Below are positions 25,784 to 37,547 of a stretch of DNA of 64,000 nt, one piece after another. Below the pieces are notes generated by a model, which was not told where the DNA came from, searched no databases, and saw nothing but the letters and a program-made list of their open reading frames with translations. Position 1 is the first letter of the stretch, and each line of letters begins with the position of its first letter. Source of the stretch: Piper betle (taxonomy: Eukaryota; Streptophyta; Magnoliopsida; Piperales; Piperaceae); assembly GCA_033002965.1 (NCBI GenBank), contig JAURVB010012932.1, forward strand, positions 108,621 through 172,620, written 5' to 3'. The translations under genes were made by a program, and so were the position numbers.

Positions 25784-26301
25784 TGTTGAATAAAAAAGAC
25801 TTTAAACTTTAACCAAAATTATATAGATGATAAAACCATCATCAATAAAACCTTCTTCATATCAAATCATCAAGAAAATAAATTTAATAACGGAAGCGTA
25901 CCTGGATCCATAATCGTAAAGCAATTCTTTGATTTCTTCTGGTTTGATCTTCCAAATTCTACACCGGTTCTCCAAAGCCAGAGTTCCTGGATGATGGGAT
26001 ACCAGAAAAGAAAAACTACGGTGCGAATTTGGGGACCATAACCGTATTTATTCGTATAACCGTATTTATCCTTATCTTTCATAATTCCAATTTAACCCAT
26101 CATAAATTAGAGATTATGAAAACGGTATCTACACATATTTATCCATACTCATCTTAAATATATGGTATCTCCACATATTTATCTTAAATATTAATGGCCC
26201 ATTAACCTTAACTTTAATAGATCAATTTAATTTAGGCCCAAACCTTATTAATAGCATATGATACAATTACATACTTGTATATATACGTCCAAAATCCAAC
26301 A
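25784..26301 (-). repeat. 3' LTR of the copia element (518 bp)
   Basis: The plus strand runs TGTTGAATAAAAAA...AAATCCAACA. It is almost identical to 31447-31963. A 70-codon open frame on its minus strand is present in both LTRs and is probably chance. Confidence 0.95.
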
Positions 26302-26314
26302 ATCTCCCACTTGG
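26302..26314 (-). other. Polypurine tract of the copia element
   Basis: The minus strand reads AAGTGGGAGAT directly before the 3' LTR (TGTTGGATTT). This is the usual place for plus-strand priming. Confidence 0.7.
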
Positions 26315-26780
26315 ACTATATATATAAAGATAATTGTATATTACCGTATGAGCTCCAAAATAACATACGCTATTATTCCAAAATAACAATCTCGTCCATT
26401 AATTAATGTTAATATAGGATCAAGGCGATTTTCGTTACATTTATCGTAACTAAACCCATCCATGGTCACATACATCAACATAATTAAATGACATAGATCA
26501 AGTATGGATGTGTAGCATGAAAATTACATGTAATTTGATCTGAACATGCCTATTTTCAACTGGTCCAACCTTATGAGATCACCAAAATAGAGTGAAACAT
26601 AAACCAAATACCTCAACAAAACAAACTCCCACTAAAGTAACATATCATCAAATGATACAACACCCAGATGAGCAACATACTCATGAAAGACCTTGGGCGG
26701 TAAACTTTTAGTAAGTGGATCCACAATTATAGAGTTTGTCCCAATATGCTCTATAGAGACTTTACCGAAACTTTATCACT

Positions 26781-29700
26781 CTAAACTCTTTCTTTCACAA
26801 CAAGGAACTTGATCTCTATATGTTTTGATTTAGATGAGCTCCTGTTGTTATTTGAATATGATACTGCAAACTGATTGTCACAAAATAACTTAAGTGGTCT
26901 TTCAATATTATCAATAATGCGCAGCCCTGTGACAAAATTTTGCAACCATATTCCATGATTGGATGCCTCATAACAAACTATAAATTTAGCTGCCATGGTG
27001 GAAAAAAGCTATGAGTGTCTGCTTAGCACTCTTCCAAGAAATAGCTCCTCCAGCAAGCAGGTAGACATAGCTTGACATCCACCAAAATCAGAATCAGAAT
27101 ACCCAATGATCTCAAGTTGATCTGACTTCTGATAGGTAAGCATGTAATGTTTTGTTCTCTGAAGATACCTTATGACTCTTTTGGCTGCTATCCAGTGATC
27201 CAATCACTGGATTACTTAAATATCTGCCCAACATTCCAACAATATACGCAATATCTGGACGCGTACATACTTGAGCATACATAAGACTTCCTATTGCTGA
27301 AGCATAGGGAATCTTTTGCATTTCATTTCCTTATATGTCATTTTAAGACACTGATTGAGACTGAATTTGTCTCCTTTAGAAACAGGGGTATCTCCTGGTT
27401 TATAATCTTGCATGCCAAATCTTTTAAGCACTTTTTCTATATAGGTCTTTTGTGATAATCCAAGTATACATCGAGAACGATCCTGATGTAGTTGAATTCC
27501 TAATACAAAAGACGCATTTTCAAGATCTTTCATTTCAAATTTCTTTGATAAAAATCTCTTGGTTTCATGCAAGAAACTTATATCATTACTGGCAAGCAAT
27601 ATATCATCAACATATAAAACCAGAAAAATATACTTACTCCCACTAAACTTATGGTATATACAATCATCAATAACATTCATCTCAAAACCAAATGAGAGAA
27701 TCACTTGATGAAATTTGTGATACCATTGACGAGAAGCCTGCTTAAGTCCATAGATAGATTTCTTTAATTTGCAAACCATATTCTTTGAATCTCCAGATAC
27801 AAAGTTTTCCGGTTGCACCATATAAATTGTTTCATCAATGTCACCATTTAAAAACGCAATCTTTACATCCATCTGATGTAACTCAAGATCAAAATGTGCC
27901 ACTAATGCCATAATTATTCTGAATGAGTCTTTCGATGAAACTGGAGAGAAAGTCTCATTATAATCCATGCCTTCCTTTTGAGTAAAGCCCTTTGCAACAA
28001 GACGAACTTTATATCTTTTTACATCACCTTTCGAATCCCTCTTGGTTTTAAATATCCATTTACAACCAATAGGTTTCGTACCTTCAGGCAATGGAACAAG
28101 ATCCCAAATGTCATTAGCTTTCATGGACTTCATCTCTTCACTCATAGCATCAATCCACTTTTGAGAATTAGAACTCTTCATGGCTTGATGAAAGTTGATT
28201 GGATCATCTTCCACCATTCCAGTATTATCCTCATGTTCTTGGAATTTCTCCTTTCTCTTGTGGATCTCCTTAATGGCATTTGCTCTTGAGGTTGTTGAGT
28301 TTGCTCTTCAGGTATAACTTGATTAGGGAGATTCTTGACATTGTCTTGTAATTCTGATATTGTTTCTTGAACAATATCAGGAATATAATCCTGATCCTGA
28401 TTATTGTCAAGAACAATCATGGGAAGAGAATCAGATTCTTCTTCAAAGACAAAGTCTCTAACTTCATTTCTCCCTCCAAACTCAATATCCTCAAAGAACT
28501 GAGCATTTCCCGTCTCAAAGAATGACCTTATTGTGGGATCATAAAACTTATACCTTCTAGACCGTTCTGAATACCCAACAAAATAACTGCTAACTGTTTT
28601 TAAGTCCAGTTTCCTTTCATTTGGCCTATAAGGCCTCCTTACCTTGGCTGGACAACCCCAAATACGTAAATGCTTAATACTGGGTGTTTTTCCAGTCCAT
28701 AATTCATAAGGGGTCTTAACAGTTGCCTTTGTTGGTACTCTATTTAGAAGATATGCTGCTGTCTTTAGTGCCTCACCCCAGAGTGAATTAGTTAAAGTAG
28801 TATGAACAATCATACTTCTCACTATGTTCTTTAATATTCGGTTTCGTCTCTCAGCAACACCATTCATGCTAGGAGTACCTAGCACTGTGTATTGTGGGAC
28901 AATTCCACACTCTTCTAGGAATTTGGCAAATGGTCCTGGACATTGTACACCTGATCCATCATATCTACCATAGTATTCACCACCACGGTCAGATCTGACG
29001 GCCTTAATAGTTTTGTCAAGTTGGTTCTCAACTTCAACCTTATATGCCTTAAACAAGTCCAATGCTTGAGACTTCTCATGAATGAGATATAGGTAACCAT
29101 AATGAGAATGATCGTCTATGAATGTAATAAAATATTGTTGACCATCCCAAGAAGCCGTAGAAAATGGTCCACAAATATCCGTATATATTAGTTCTAAGAC
29201 GCTTGAAGATATATTGACACCTAGTCTCCTTATATTTGTTTGTTTTCCCTTAATCACTCAATACAGACTTGAAAATCTGATAAATTAAGAGAATCAAGAA
29301 TTCCATCTAACATAAGTCGTTCAATTCTTTGTTTAGAAATGTGTCCTAAACACTTGTGCCAGAATAAAGCAGAATTCTCATTGGTTAATTTTCTTTTCAT
29401 ACCACATAAAACCCATATGCAAAGTTTCATTAAAAGATGCAATAGTATCAAGTAAATATAGATTATCATAAAAAGACAAGGAACCCGTACCCACAATATT
29501 TGAATTTAGAAAAAGACTAAACTTATTATTTCTAAATGAACAAAATAACCAAATTTGTCCAATATAGAAATAGAAACCAAATTCCGTCTAAAAGACGGTA
29601 CTATATATGTCTCTTTCAAATCCAAATAATATCTTGTCTTCAACAATAATCTAAAAATCCTATTGCCTCAACTATAATTGAGTTGTCATTACCCACATAG

Positions 29701-30629
29701 ATGAATCTTTCAGCATCATTTGGCTTTCGGCAACTCAGGCAACCTTGCATTGACACACTTATGTGAGAAGTATCATCCGAATCTAGCCACCAAGTGTGTA
29801 TTGGTACTGAAACTAAATTAACCTCAGAACAAACAAAATTACGAAATGGACCTTTATTTACACACCAAGTGTGATACTTAGTGCATTCCTTCTTTATATG
29901 TCCAGGTGTACCACAAAAGAAACAGCAAGAAGCTTGTTTTTTTTATTTTGTCATGATAGGTACTAGCCAAGTGAGTACTTTCAGCCTGTTCTTGCTTCAA
30001 CCTTTCTTCTTCTTGCACACAATAAGAAATGAGCTCATTAAGAGTCCATTTGTCCCTTTGACAGTTGTAACTGACCTTGAATTGACTGAATTGTGCCGGA
30101 AGAGAAATTAAAACTAAATGCACGAGCAAATCTTCAGATAGCTCTAACCTTAGTACTTTTAGTTTTGAAACAATATTTGACATCTCTAAGATGTACTCCC
30201 TTATGCTTATTTTGCCTTTAAACTTCATTGAAATCAAGTTCGACAAAAGCGTACTTGTTTCAGCCTTATTGTTATTTTTACAAAACGCTTTTTAATTTCT
30301 TTAAGAAACTCACTGGCTATAGTAACCTTTTCAGACATATCCCCCTGAAGGTTTCTGGAATCCTACGCTTCATGATCATAAGACTCATGCAATTTGAACA
30401 TTCCTACTTCTCAATGTCCCGTTTTTCCTCAATGGAACTTTTTTTTCATAAGAGAAGAAGGTTGTTCAGTCCTTAATGCAAGGTCAAGATCCATGCAGCC
30501 GAGAACGATTATCACGTTCTCTTTCCAATCCTTAAAATTATCTTTAAGCATAAGAACTGAATTGATGTTGGCAGAAATCATATAAGCAGATTGATTAACT
30601 GAATCTATAGAACAAAACAATATGCCCAT
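26781..30629 (-). pseudogene. copia gag-pol, broken
   Basis: Recognisable parts in order on the minus strand: gag start (SANINSVLML, about 30.57 kb) and a gag domain (30246-29940). The nucleocapsid zinc knuckle CFFCGTPGHIKKEC (about 29.93-29.89 kb) is in a different frame from the gag before it. The protease site is WWLDSDDTSHIS (about 29.79 kb), where the usual D-S/T-G has Asp for Gly. GAG-pre-integrase follows (WHKCLGHISKQRIERLM), then a frame break at about 29255. The integrase core shows YTDICGPF, FIDDHS and VRSDRGGEYYG, with GVAERRNR. The reverse transcriptase (28217-27291) has YVDDILLASND. RNase H lies in three frames to 26781. At least five disruptions mean no polyprotein can be made from this copy. 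Confidence 0.9.
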
Positions 30630-31432
30630 AATAAGATTAATAATTCAAATAATAGTTAATCCCATCGACAGATACCTAGCACAACATTAATATTTAGTCT
30701 TTGGACAGAAATATTAATTTGTAAGTGGTACTCTCAGTGCAATAATCAAATATGGACAATAAATCCTGTCAAATAATAAACCTTCCTTTGGGCTGATTTA
30801 TTATCCACATGGAAACTTGATAATTATCCCATATTTATTACCGCAAATGAATATATAATTCTGTCAAATATTAACCTTCCTTTGGGCCGATTAATATTCA
30901 CATGAATCATATACCCATAACCGTCTTAATATTTTAAAATAAATTAATTTCTACAAAAGAGGCTACTTTGGCAGCATATTGTAGTCCTTAATAAATTTTA
31001 AAATATTAATTGTAACTGAACCATAATTTGAATTTAATAATCCCAAATAACATAAAACTGAAAAAGGTTATAAAAATATCTTTATTTGGAAATTTCTGAA
31101 ATTATAACCTTTTGTAACTTTATTGTCCTTATTTGATATTTAACCAAAAGAGGACCTTGATTTGGGAAAAATATCCCATAAACTCATATTGACAGTGCAA
31201 AATTTGGGCAAAGTAAAATACATAATCACCACATATTCACCATCCAAAATTTAGAGTATTCTAAATAAATTGAAGAAGATTGGTTGTAAACCATGTCAAT
31301 TTTGGTGAATAAGGGAATATTGTAAATTCGAACCACAAAATTTTCCCATACAAACAAGTATTGAATGATTGACTCATTCCAAAAATAAAATAAACATAAA
31401 TCAATTAATTCTCAATGATTTAATATGAAGAA

Positions 31433-31444
31433 GCTCTGATGCCA
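31433..31444 (-). other. Primer-binding site of the copia element
   Basis: The minus strand reads TGGCATCAGAGC two bases after the 5' LTR. It differs at one position from the standard initiator tRNA-Met site TGGTATCAGAGC. Confidence 0.8.
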
Positions 31445-31446
31445 CT

Positions 31447-31963
31447 TGTTGAATAAAAAAACTTTAAACTTTAACCAAAATTATATAGATGATAAAACCA
31501 TCATCAATAAAACCTTCTTCATATCAAATCATCAAGAAAATAAATTTAATAACGGAAGCGTACCTGGATCCATAATCGTAAAGCAATTCTTTGATTTCTT
31601 CTGGTTTGATCTTCCAAATTCTACACCGGTTCTCCAAAGCCAGAGTTCCTGGATGATGGGATACCAGAAAAGAAAAACTACGGTGCGAATTTGGGGACCA
31701 TAACCATATTTATTCGTATAACCATATTTATCCTTATCTTTCATAATTCCAATTTAACCCATCATAAATTAGAGATTATGAAAACGGTATCTACACATAT
31801 TTATCCATACTCATCTTAAATATATGGTATCTCCACATATTTATCTTAAATATTAATGGCCCATTAACCTTAACTTTAATAGATCAATTTAATTTAGGCC
31901 CAAACCTTATTAATAGCATATGATACAATTACATACTTGTATATATACGTCCAAAATCCAACA
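31447..31963 (-). repeat. 5' LTR of the copia element (517 bp)
   Basis: Near-identical partner of 25784-26301, with one base fewer in the A run after TGTTGAAT and A in place of G at two positions (ACCATATTT for ACCGTATTT). Confidence 0.95.
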
Positions 31964-32109
31964 TCTACCACCGTAGTCAGAGTGACTCAGTTCAAATAAG
32001 CACACCCTCTTTCACATCTTTCTACTGCCATGTACCATTGTCACTTGAAAGTAGGTGGTCAAATCAACACTTGGGACAATCAACCTTGGTGATACAAAGA
32101 AGATATTTC

Positions 32110-33550
32110 TTGCCTTGCTTAAATCTAATTCTTAGAGTAACCCTTCGCAGTGTACATAGTCTGAAGCAAAGTAAGGATTAGAATGAAAGTTGAAGCGACA
32201 ACTGCAGTGATGGTCCAAGAATTCTTAAATACGGAGTTGACGACTCCATTCTCCCATATGATCCTCATAATATTTGTTGACAGAATCTCGCACCTTGCAC
32301 ATATCACTCCATGGATCAAAGAATACATTCTTTGAAATGTTTTTCATTAGTGTAGCAACAACTTGGTCATCACCAATTTTACTTCAAATGAGGTCCAGAG
32401 AAATGAGGTAAGCTGCATCATTTGGGGAGGCAACGAGTCCTCGCATAAATGCAATGTATGAGCTCACCTCATGGTTTGTAGCCGGATGGTGACACTCAAA
32501 AGCAATGGCATTCAAGATGAGAGCTCAGTGGTGGTATCAAAGGTGAAGGAGGAAGCGTTAGTGTTCCTTTCTCGAATGAAATACCTCCATTCTCAAAAGC
32601 AATGGCATTCAAGATGAGAGCTCAGCGGTGGTATCAAAGGTGAAGGAGGAAGCGTTAGTGTTCCTTTCTCGAATGAAATACCTCCATTCTCAAAAGCAAT
32701 GGCATTCAAGATGAGAGCTCAGCGGTGGTATCAAAGGTGAAGGAGGAAGCGTCAGTGTTCCTTTCTCGAATGAAATACCTCCATTCCCATGGATTTTACT
32801 TTTCCTAAAAATTTTACCAGCTCCATGGAGCTCTGTGGTAGACTTGACACCAAGAGTTGGCTCATATTTGTCCTTTTGTATCTGCTCAAACTCTATACAT
32901 CCAGGACATGTAATCCAAGCCCTTAATAGAGTGGCATGTTTGAAGGAGGCTCAGCTGACAAGAACTTGAACACGTGCTCATAAACCTCTCAATGATGCTG
33001 CCCAAGAAATTTGATGCAACTTTTCAAGTAAATATAATGATTAATTAAAACCCAATATATATTTATTTAATTTGAAATTTGTAAATGATATAGATACAAT
33101 GACGACGATGAGAATTCTATAAAAAAATGATCAACATTTTAAAAAAACACTAGGGAGAAGAAGATCTTGAACAGTTATATGAAGAATAAATAGATACTCG
33201 TGGCCAATAGCTTTTGATCCAATTATCCTTTTTCAAATGCAATGAGCCTCTCGAGCACAGTGAGAGGCAGCTGATTCTCAAGCATTAAGATGTCCGGCAA
33301 AATGTATGGGCAGATGTTGAGCATCGCACGGGGACTAAAAATAGGATCCGAGAACCCACACATCAGCTAGCAGAGAAAAGCACCATAGAGAACCATAAGC
33401 CCCCGGAAGCGACCACCATCGGCCTTCCACCGTTCACTCAACTACTGATACGAGATCACAAGCTCTTCCTGCGATTTCCCCACAGCTTCATAGCAGTCAA
33501 GGTACCACGGTCTTCCTACGATTTCTTCTGAGACCAAAGTCTTCTCTTTG
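32110..33550 (-). pseudogene. DUF247-family membrane protein pseudogene
   Basis: Minus-strand remnant of the plant DUF247 family, proteins of unknown function with a C-terminal membrane anchor. Visible from the N-terminal side: GRPWYLDCYEAVGKSQEEL, a segment with in-frame stops, then LMLENQLPLTVLERLIAFE (about 33.29-33.23 kb), the LENQ(I/L)P block typical of the family. Near the end come a conserved-looking region around 32.5-32.3 kb and the hydrophobic tail TAVVASTFILILTLLQTMYT (about 32.2-32.15 kb). The N terminus is missing, stops and frame changes interrupt it, and a 97-bp unit is present three times (32495-32785). Copia inserted just downstream of its 3' end. Family assignment rests on the two motifs. 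Confidence 0.65.
32495..32785. repeat. Tandem triplication, 3 x 97 bp, inside the DUF247 remnant
   Basis: Units start with CTCAAAAGCAATGGCATTCA at 32495, 32592 and 32689. Only single-base differences separate them (CAGTGG/CAGCGG; GCGTTAG/GCGTCAG). The unit is not a multiple of three, so it destroys the frame. The duplication is recent. Confidence 0.93.
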
Positions 33551-33919
33551 CCTTAAAAAAAAAAATTTCCTGATGACTTGAGCTGGCACTTGACTTAAGT
33601 TAATTGGTAACTCCAAAATTTCATTTAAAAAGGGATTATAATTATAAGTAATGGGCAAATGATGTTTCCTTCAAAATAATTAAAAATTAGTTATGATCTT
33701 TCGTTACTATCGCAAAATATTAAAATTATCAGATCCTTAATTATCTAATACCCAATTTGGTAGTGCCACTCGGTCTAATTAAAAGCTCGGGCATAATAGA
33801 AGTAGAGTCGCGTGAGGCACCGAAGCTCGCGCGAGGGTAACCGTGGCTCGTCGTTTTTCCCGCCTCCATTTGCCGCGCCGACTGTTGGTTAGAGAAGAAC
33901 CGCCGCCGGCGCAGGTGAA
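33551..33919. other. Spacer and 5' leader of the following gene
   Basis: AT-rich DNA to about 33760, then a GC-richer stretch (GCTCGCGCGAGG...GCCGCCGGCG) that is probably the promoter-proximal region and 5' UTR of the gene starting at 33920. Confidence 0.45.
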
Positions 33920-36900
33920 ATGGCCGGCGTATCCTTGCCGGATGTTGCGGTTGATGACTTCATGAACTGGGTGAAAGGCTTTGTGGATCTACTCGTCCTT
34001 GCTTCTGGGTATCAGTCGTCGGGAAAGCACGCTATTTGGGATGCCGACAACATCAAAAAGGCCATGCGTTGGGGCATCTTCTTCGAAAACGTGAGCACTT
34101 CAATCTGGGTATTTAATACTTCAGAAAGAACAACCTCGATGCACATCAAAATTTCATTTTTTTATGTTGTTTGTCCACGTTTCTAGGAGTGAACCACCCT
34201 TGCAAGTTTTGCTTCTCGCGTTTGTTTCCTGCCCAATAAGTCTGACAGGGCATTACTTTAATCCTAAAAAAACCTGCTTAATTTCAATTTTTTTGACATC
34301 TTTGTTTCTTGCTCATTATGTTTGATGCTAGGTAATGAAGTGAAATATTAGCACTTTAACTATTTTTTAGCATATTTTTCAAATTCTAAGCTTCACTCTT
34401 ATCCATGTTCCTTTTTTTGTTCTATCAAAGTTCCAAGCTGTTTTTATTATTGGTCCAAAAAAATCCACGTTTTGTTCCTTTTGAGGTTTCAATTTATTTT
34501 TTGTTTAAATTGATTTATGAGGTTCATTTGATACATAAATTTTGCCTTTGGTGGCAATTGACTTTGCATGCTTGCGTCCTGCTCATTAATTTTTTTAATT
34601 TTGGTAGTAGGAAGTGAAAAGTTGAGTGCTTCTGTGTTTATTATTATTACTTTTAAGAAAGATCATGCTAGCTTCCTGTCAAACTTTAAATTTATGAAAT
34701 TGCCTGCGGTATAAGTTTCACTATTGTGGCAATGGCCTTCTCATGTTTGTGTCCTGCTCAATGTGTTAATTTGTGCAATGTGCACTTTTCTAATGCATAG
34801 GTATTGAAGCATCTAAAGGCTTCAGATGGGTATTGTGATTTTGCCAAAGGGTTGGATTCAGCTATTCTCGAACTCAAGAAGAATCCTTACTTCCCTCCGG
34901 TACTGAGCCAGGGACTACTTACTGCTTACTGCTTACTGCAAGATTTATGCTTAAGCTGGCTTCCTTCGTTCTGTTTTGAATGTGGTTTTAAATATGCAGG
35001 GTTTACAAAGTCTTTCTACTTTAACTCTTTCCAAGGCATCAGACTTTGTTCTATGGCACTTCCTGCAGGGTATTCGGTTAAGAGATGATCATCTCACTGC
35101 TCTCATTACGACTGCTGTTGAGATGGATCTAGATGGACTGAGCAAAATTGAAGCTGATTGCCTTAATGCTTATACTGAAAATTTGGCCATCCATTTGAAG
35201 TCTTTGGATCTGACACATGGTGTGGGAAGTTCTGATTTTTCAAGAAACTCTTTCATTGTTACCAATTCTCCGTTTATTGCATTGGCTCCTCAAAGTGAAA
35301 GGAAGTATGAACAGGACCGTACAATCTTTGTGATTCAAGAACTTTTGAAGAGGCAAGCTGCCCTCTCAAGCGTATCTTCGGTTGAAACAGCCATACAAGA
35401 ACTATCTGAAGTCATTAAAAAGGGCTCTCCTGTTGGCCCTGATAGCATTCACTCTACAGGAGATCATTCCCCCTGTGATTCTTTTATGTAAGCAACTTGC
35501 TAATAGCAGATTCCAGAGCTTGTTCTGAGTTCTCTGATGAGATAATGATGATTCAAATGTTCTGACTCTTCATAATTTGATCTAATCAGGCCTAGACCAA
35601 AAATGAAGGGTTGTGACATATGGAATCAATGGAGATCAAACGCTCTCTTATACTTTGTTAACAAGAGGACTGTTAGATTGGTTTCAAGTGCTAACTTAAT
35701 TTTTTCTGCTCCTCCTGAGCAATGGACTCAAGTTTATGACCGACTGAGAGTTCCAGCAGAACCCACCAAAGATATTGAGATATTAGTACGTTAATGGATT
35801 CTCAACCAAGATGAATCTGATGTTGAATAAGTACTGACATTTCTTGTCATGTTCATATTTTCGCTCTTGTTTTTTCTCACAAATCATTAGAATCGAAAGT
35901 TAGTCATATAACTTCTTTTGCTTGTTCAAAGCAATTTCTAATATGCTACACATTTCTGTGTACATATTTCTTTTTGAACAGGAACTTTTTTTGTTAGGTT
36001 TAATATCAAGCCGCTGGCAAAATGTGGTAGAACAGGTGACATCCTTGGCGGGCGAATATCCCCCAGTCATTGAGCAATATTTGGAACTGCACAAGTTTCA
36101 TCAAGGAAGAGTTGAATACCTTCAGTTAGAAGAGCATTCTGTGAATTCCAAGGTGCTTTCTCCTATTTATTAGCTCCCGTGATTCATCACATTCTTTCAC
36201 AAGGAAACGTGCTATCATATCATCTTTTCTACAGAACCCATGCTTCAATATCATTACACTGTACACATATTATATGAGGTCCAAGGCATTTTTACCACGG
36301 ATGGTTTCTACTAACGCTTGCTCTTCGATATAGGAAAGCAAGATTGTTAACTATCTTTTGAAGATATTGGCCACTCAACCGGAGAGTTTGTGGTGCCTGC
36401 CCCCTGTACTGACTGCGGCAGCAATTCCATCCTGGTAAGTAAATTATCTGAAATTATTGTTCTTTTAATGGAACAGTTAAATTCGGTACAATTCAACATT
36501 ACTGCTGCAAGTTACATTTACGATAATAAGCTTTGAACTTAAAAATTTGTTTGCAGGTCGAGCTTGTTCTCATTATATATGACTCAAACCAAGAAACAGA
36601 TAAGAACAGATACTGCTATTTCTAGGTTGCACCTTAGTGTTTCTCTTTGCCCATTTCAGTTTATTGAAGCACCATGCCCATTTGATGTTCAATTCTTGCA
36701 ATCGTTTTTTTCCCTTGGTGTACTTTACAGCTGCTGCACTTGCAAGAAAAATGGAAAGGATCACGAATGTTGTAAGTTTGTACAGCATGCAATACATACA
36801 TGATTAAGATTAAGAAGTGGCAACTTGACCTGCACAAAAATTGAAGATATCGTTAATAATTCAACTAGTAGTAATATAATGCCGGGCTTGCTTTGGAAAA

Positions 36901-37031
36901 AATAAAAAAGAAGAAAAAATGATGATATTGTGTTCGTTTTTACAGGTGAGCTAGCCGAACGAATCTGGTGCCTGTACATCTTCCACGTTCGGCTACCTTC
37001 AAATATTGATGAAGCACAGAAAATAGGTTAA
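33920..37031 (+). CDS. Conserved-looking protein of unknown function, 473 aa
   Basis: Nine coding introns with GT-AG borders join ten exons in phase: 33920-34090, 34801-34899, 35000-35487, 35590-35785, 35982-36152, 36334-36434, 36557-36625, 36731-36771 and 36946-37031 (nine exons are certain in this list; any further split is unresolved). The total is 1422 bp. The protein starts MAGVSLPDVAVDDFMNWVKG, is mainly helical in character (GLQSLSTLTLSKASDFVLWH; EMDLDGLSKIEADCLNAYTE; QELLKRQAALSSVSSVETAI) and ends with a Cys-rich stretch SCCTCKKNGKDHECCELAER and IWCLYIFHV. I see no signal peptide, membrane segment or catalytic motif. I do not recognise the family. The intact frame across many exons indicates a functional gene under constraint. 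Its neighbours give no functional clue. Confidence 0.82.
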
Positions 37032-37525
37032 TTTTGAGTCTGAAATAGCCTCTCTGATTCTGCCTCATTTGAATGTATATATATTTGGGTACGTACTATA
37101 GATTAAGGCACAAGCTTTTTTTTTGGATCTAATTTTAGCAACAATTGCAAAGTTTATAACTTCTGTGATTCTGCTTATTTTTTCGCTCGGATATATATTT
37201 CCAATATTTTTTTGGCAATCTGGCTGCCTTTGATCATCGAAGAAAACGAAGACTTGTGTTCAAAAAGATTTCGAACATTGGAAGGATCCAAGCTCAAAGC
37301 TTTCTGCTAAGTAGGTGAAAATGAAATGAAAATGACCTTGGCCCTTGCCTGTTTTGCAAAACCTTGTAGCCTCTCGTCTTCCATAATAATAAATTAATAA
37401 CTAACATGAACGATTGAACAAAACCATAGATATCTCTCTACAGTGGTAAAGTCTTGAGTTTACGTCTACATAAACACCTATTAAAAGACCACAGACAAGA
37501 TCTAAAACAACACCACCAAAATATA
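37032..37525. other. Spacer between convergent genes
   Basis: AT-rich, with the 3' UTR of the 473-aa gene on one side and the 3' UTR of the caleosin remnant on the other. No other feature is seen. Confidence 0.45.
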
Positions 37526-37547
37526 CAAAACATTTATCTCATCTTCT

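Larger units (their letters stand above)
25784..31963 (-). mobile_element. Ty1/copia LTR retrotransposon, nearly complete, coding region defective
   Basis: A 6.18-kb element on the minus strand: 5' LTR 31447-31963, primer-binding site 31433-31444 (TGGCATCAGAGC), gag-pol remnants about 30.63-26.78 kb, a polypurine tract next to 26302 (AAGTGGGAGAT on the minus strand) and 3' LTR 25784-26301. The order protease, integrase, reverse transcriptase, RNase H is the copia order. Flanking 5-mers TCTAT (25779-25783) and TCTAC (31964-31968) are a target-site duplication with one mismatch. The two LTRs differ by two substitutions (G/A twice, near 26040 and 26060 against 31705 and 31723) and one 1-bp indel. 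The insertion is therefore recent, yet the genes are broken. Confidence 0.93.

Noticed and set aside
25870..26082. 70-aa frame on the minus strand, repeated at 31532-31744
   Set aside because: It lies inside both LTRs of the copia element and is identical because the LTRs are. There is no known LTR-encoded protein in this family.
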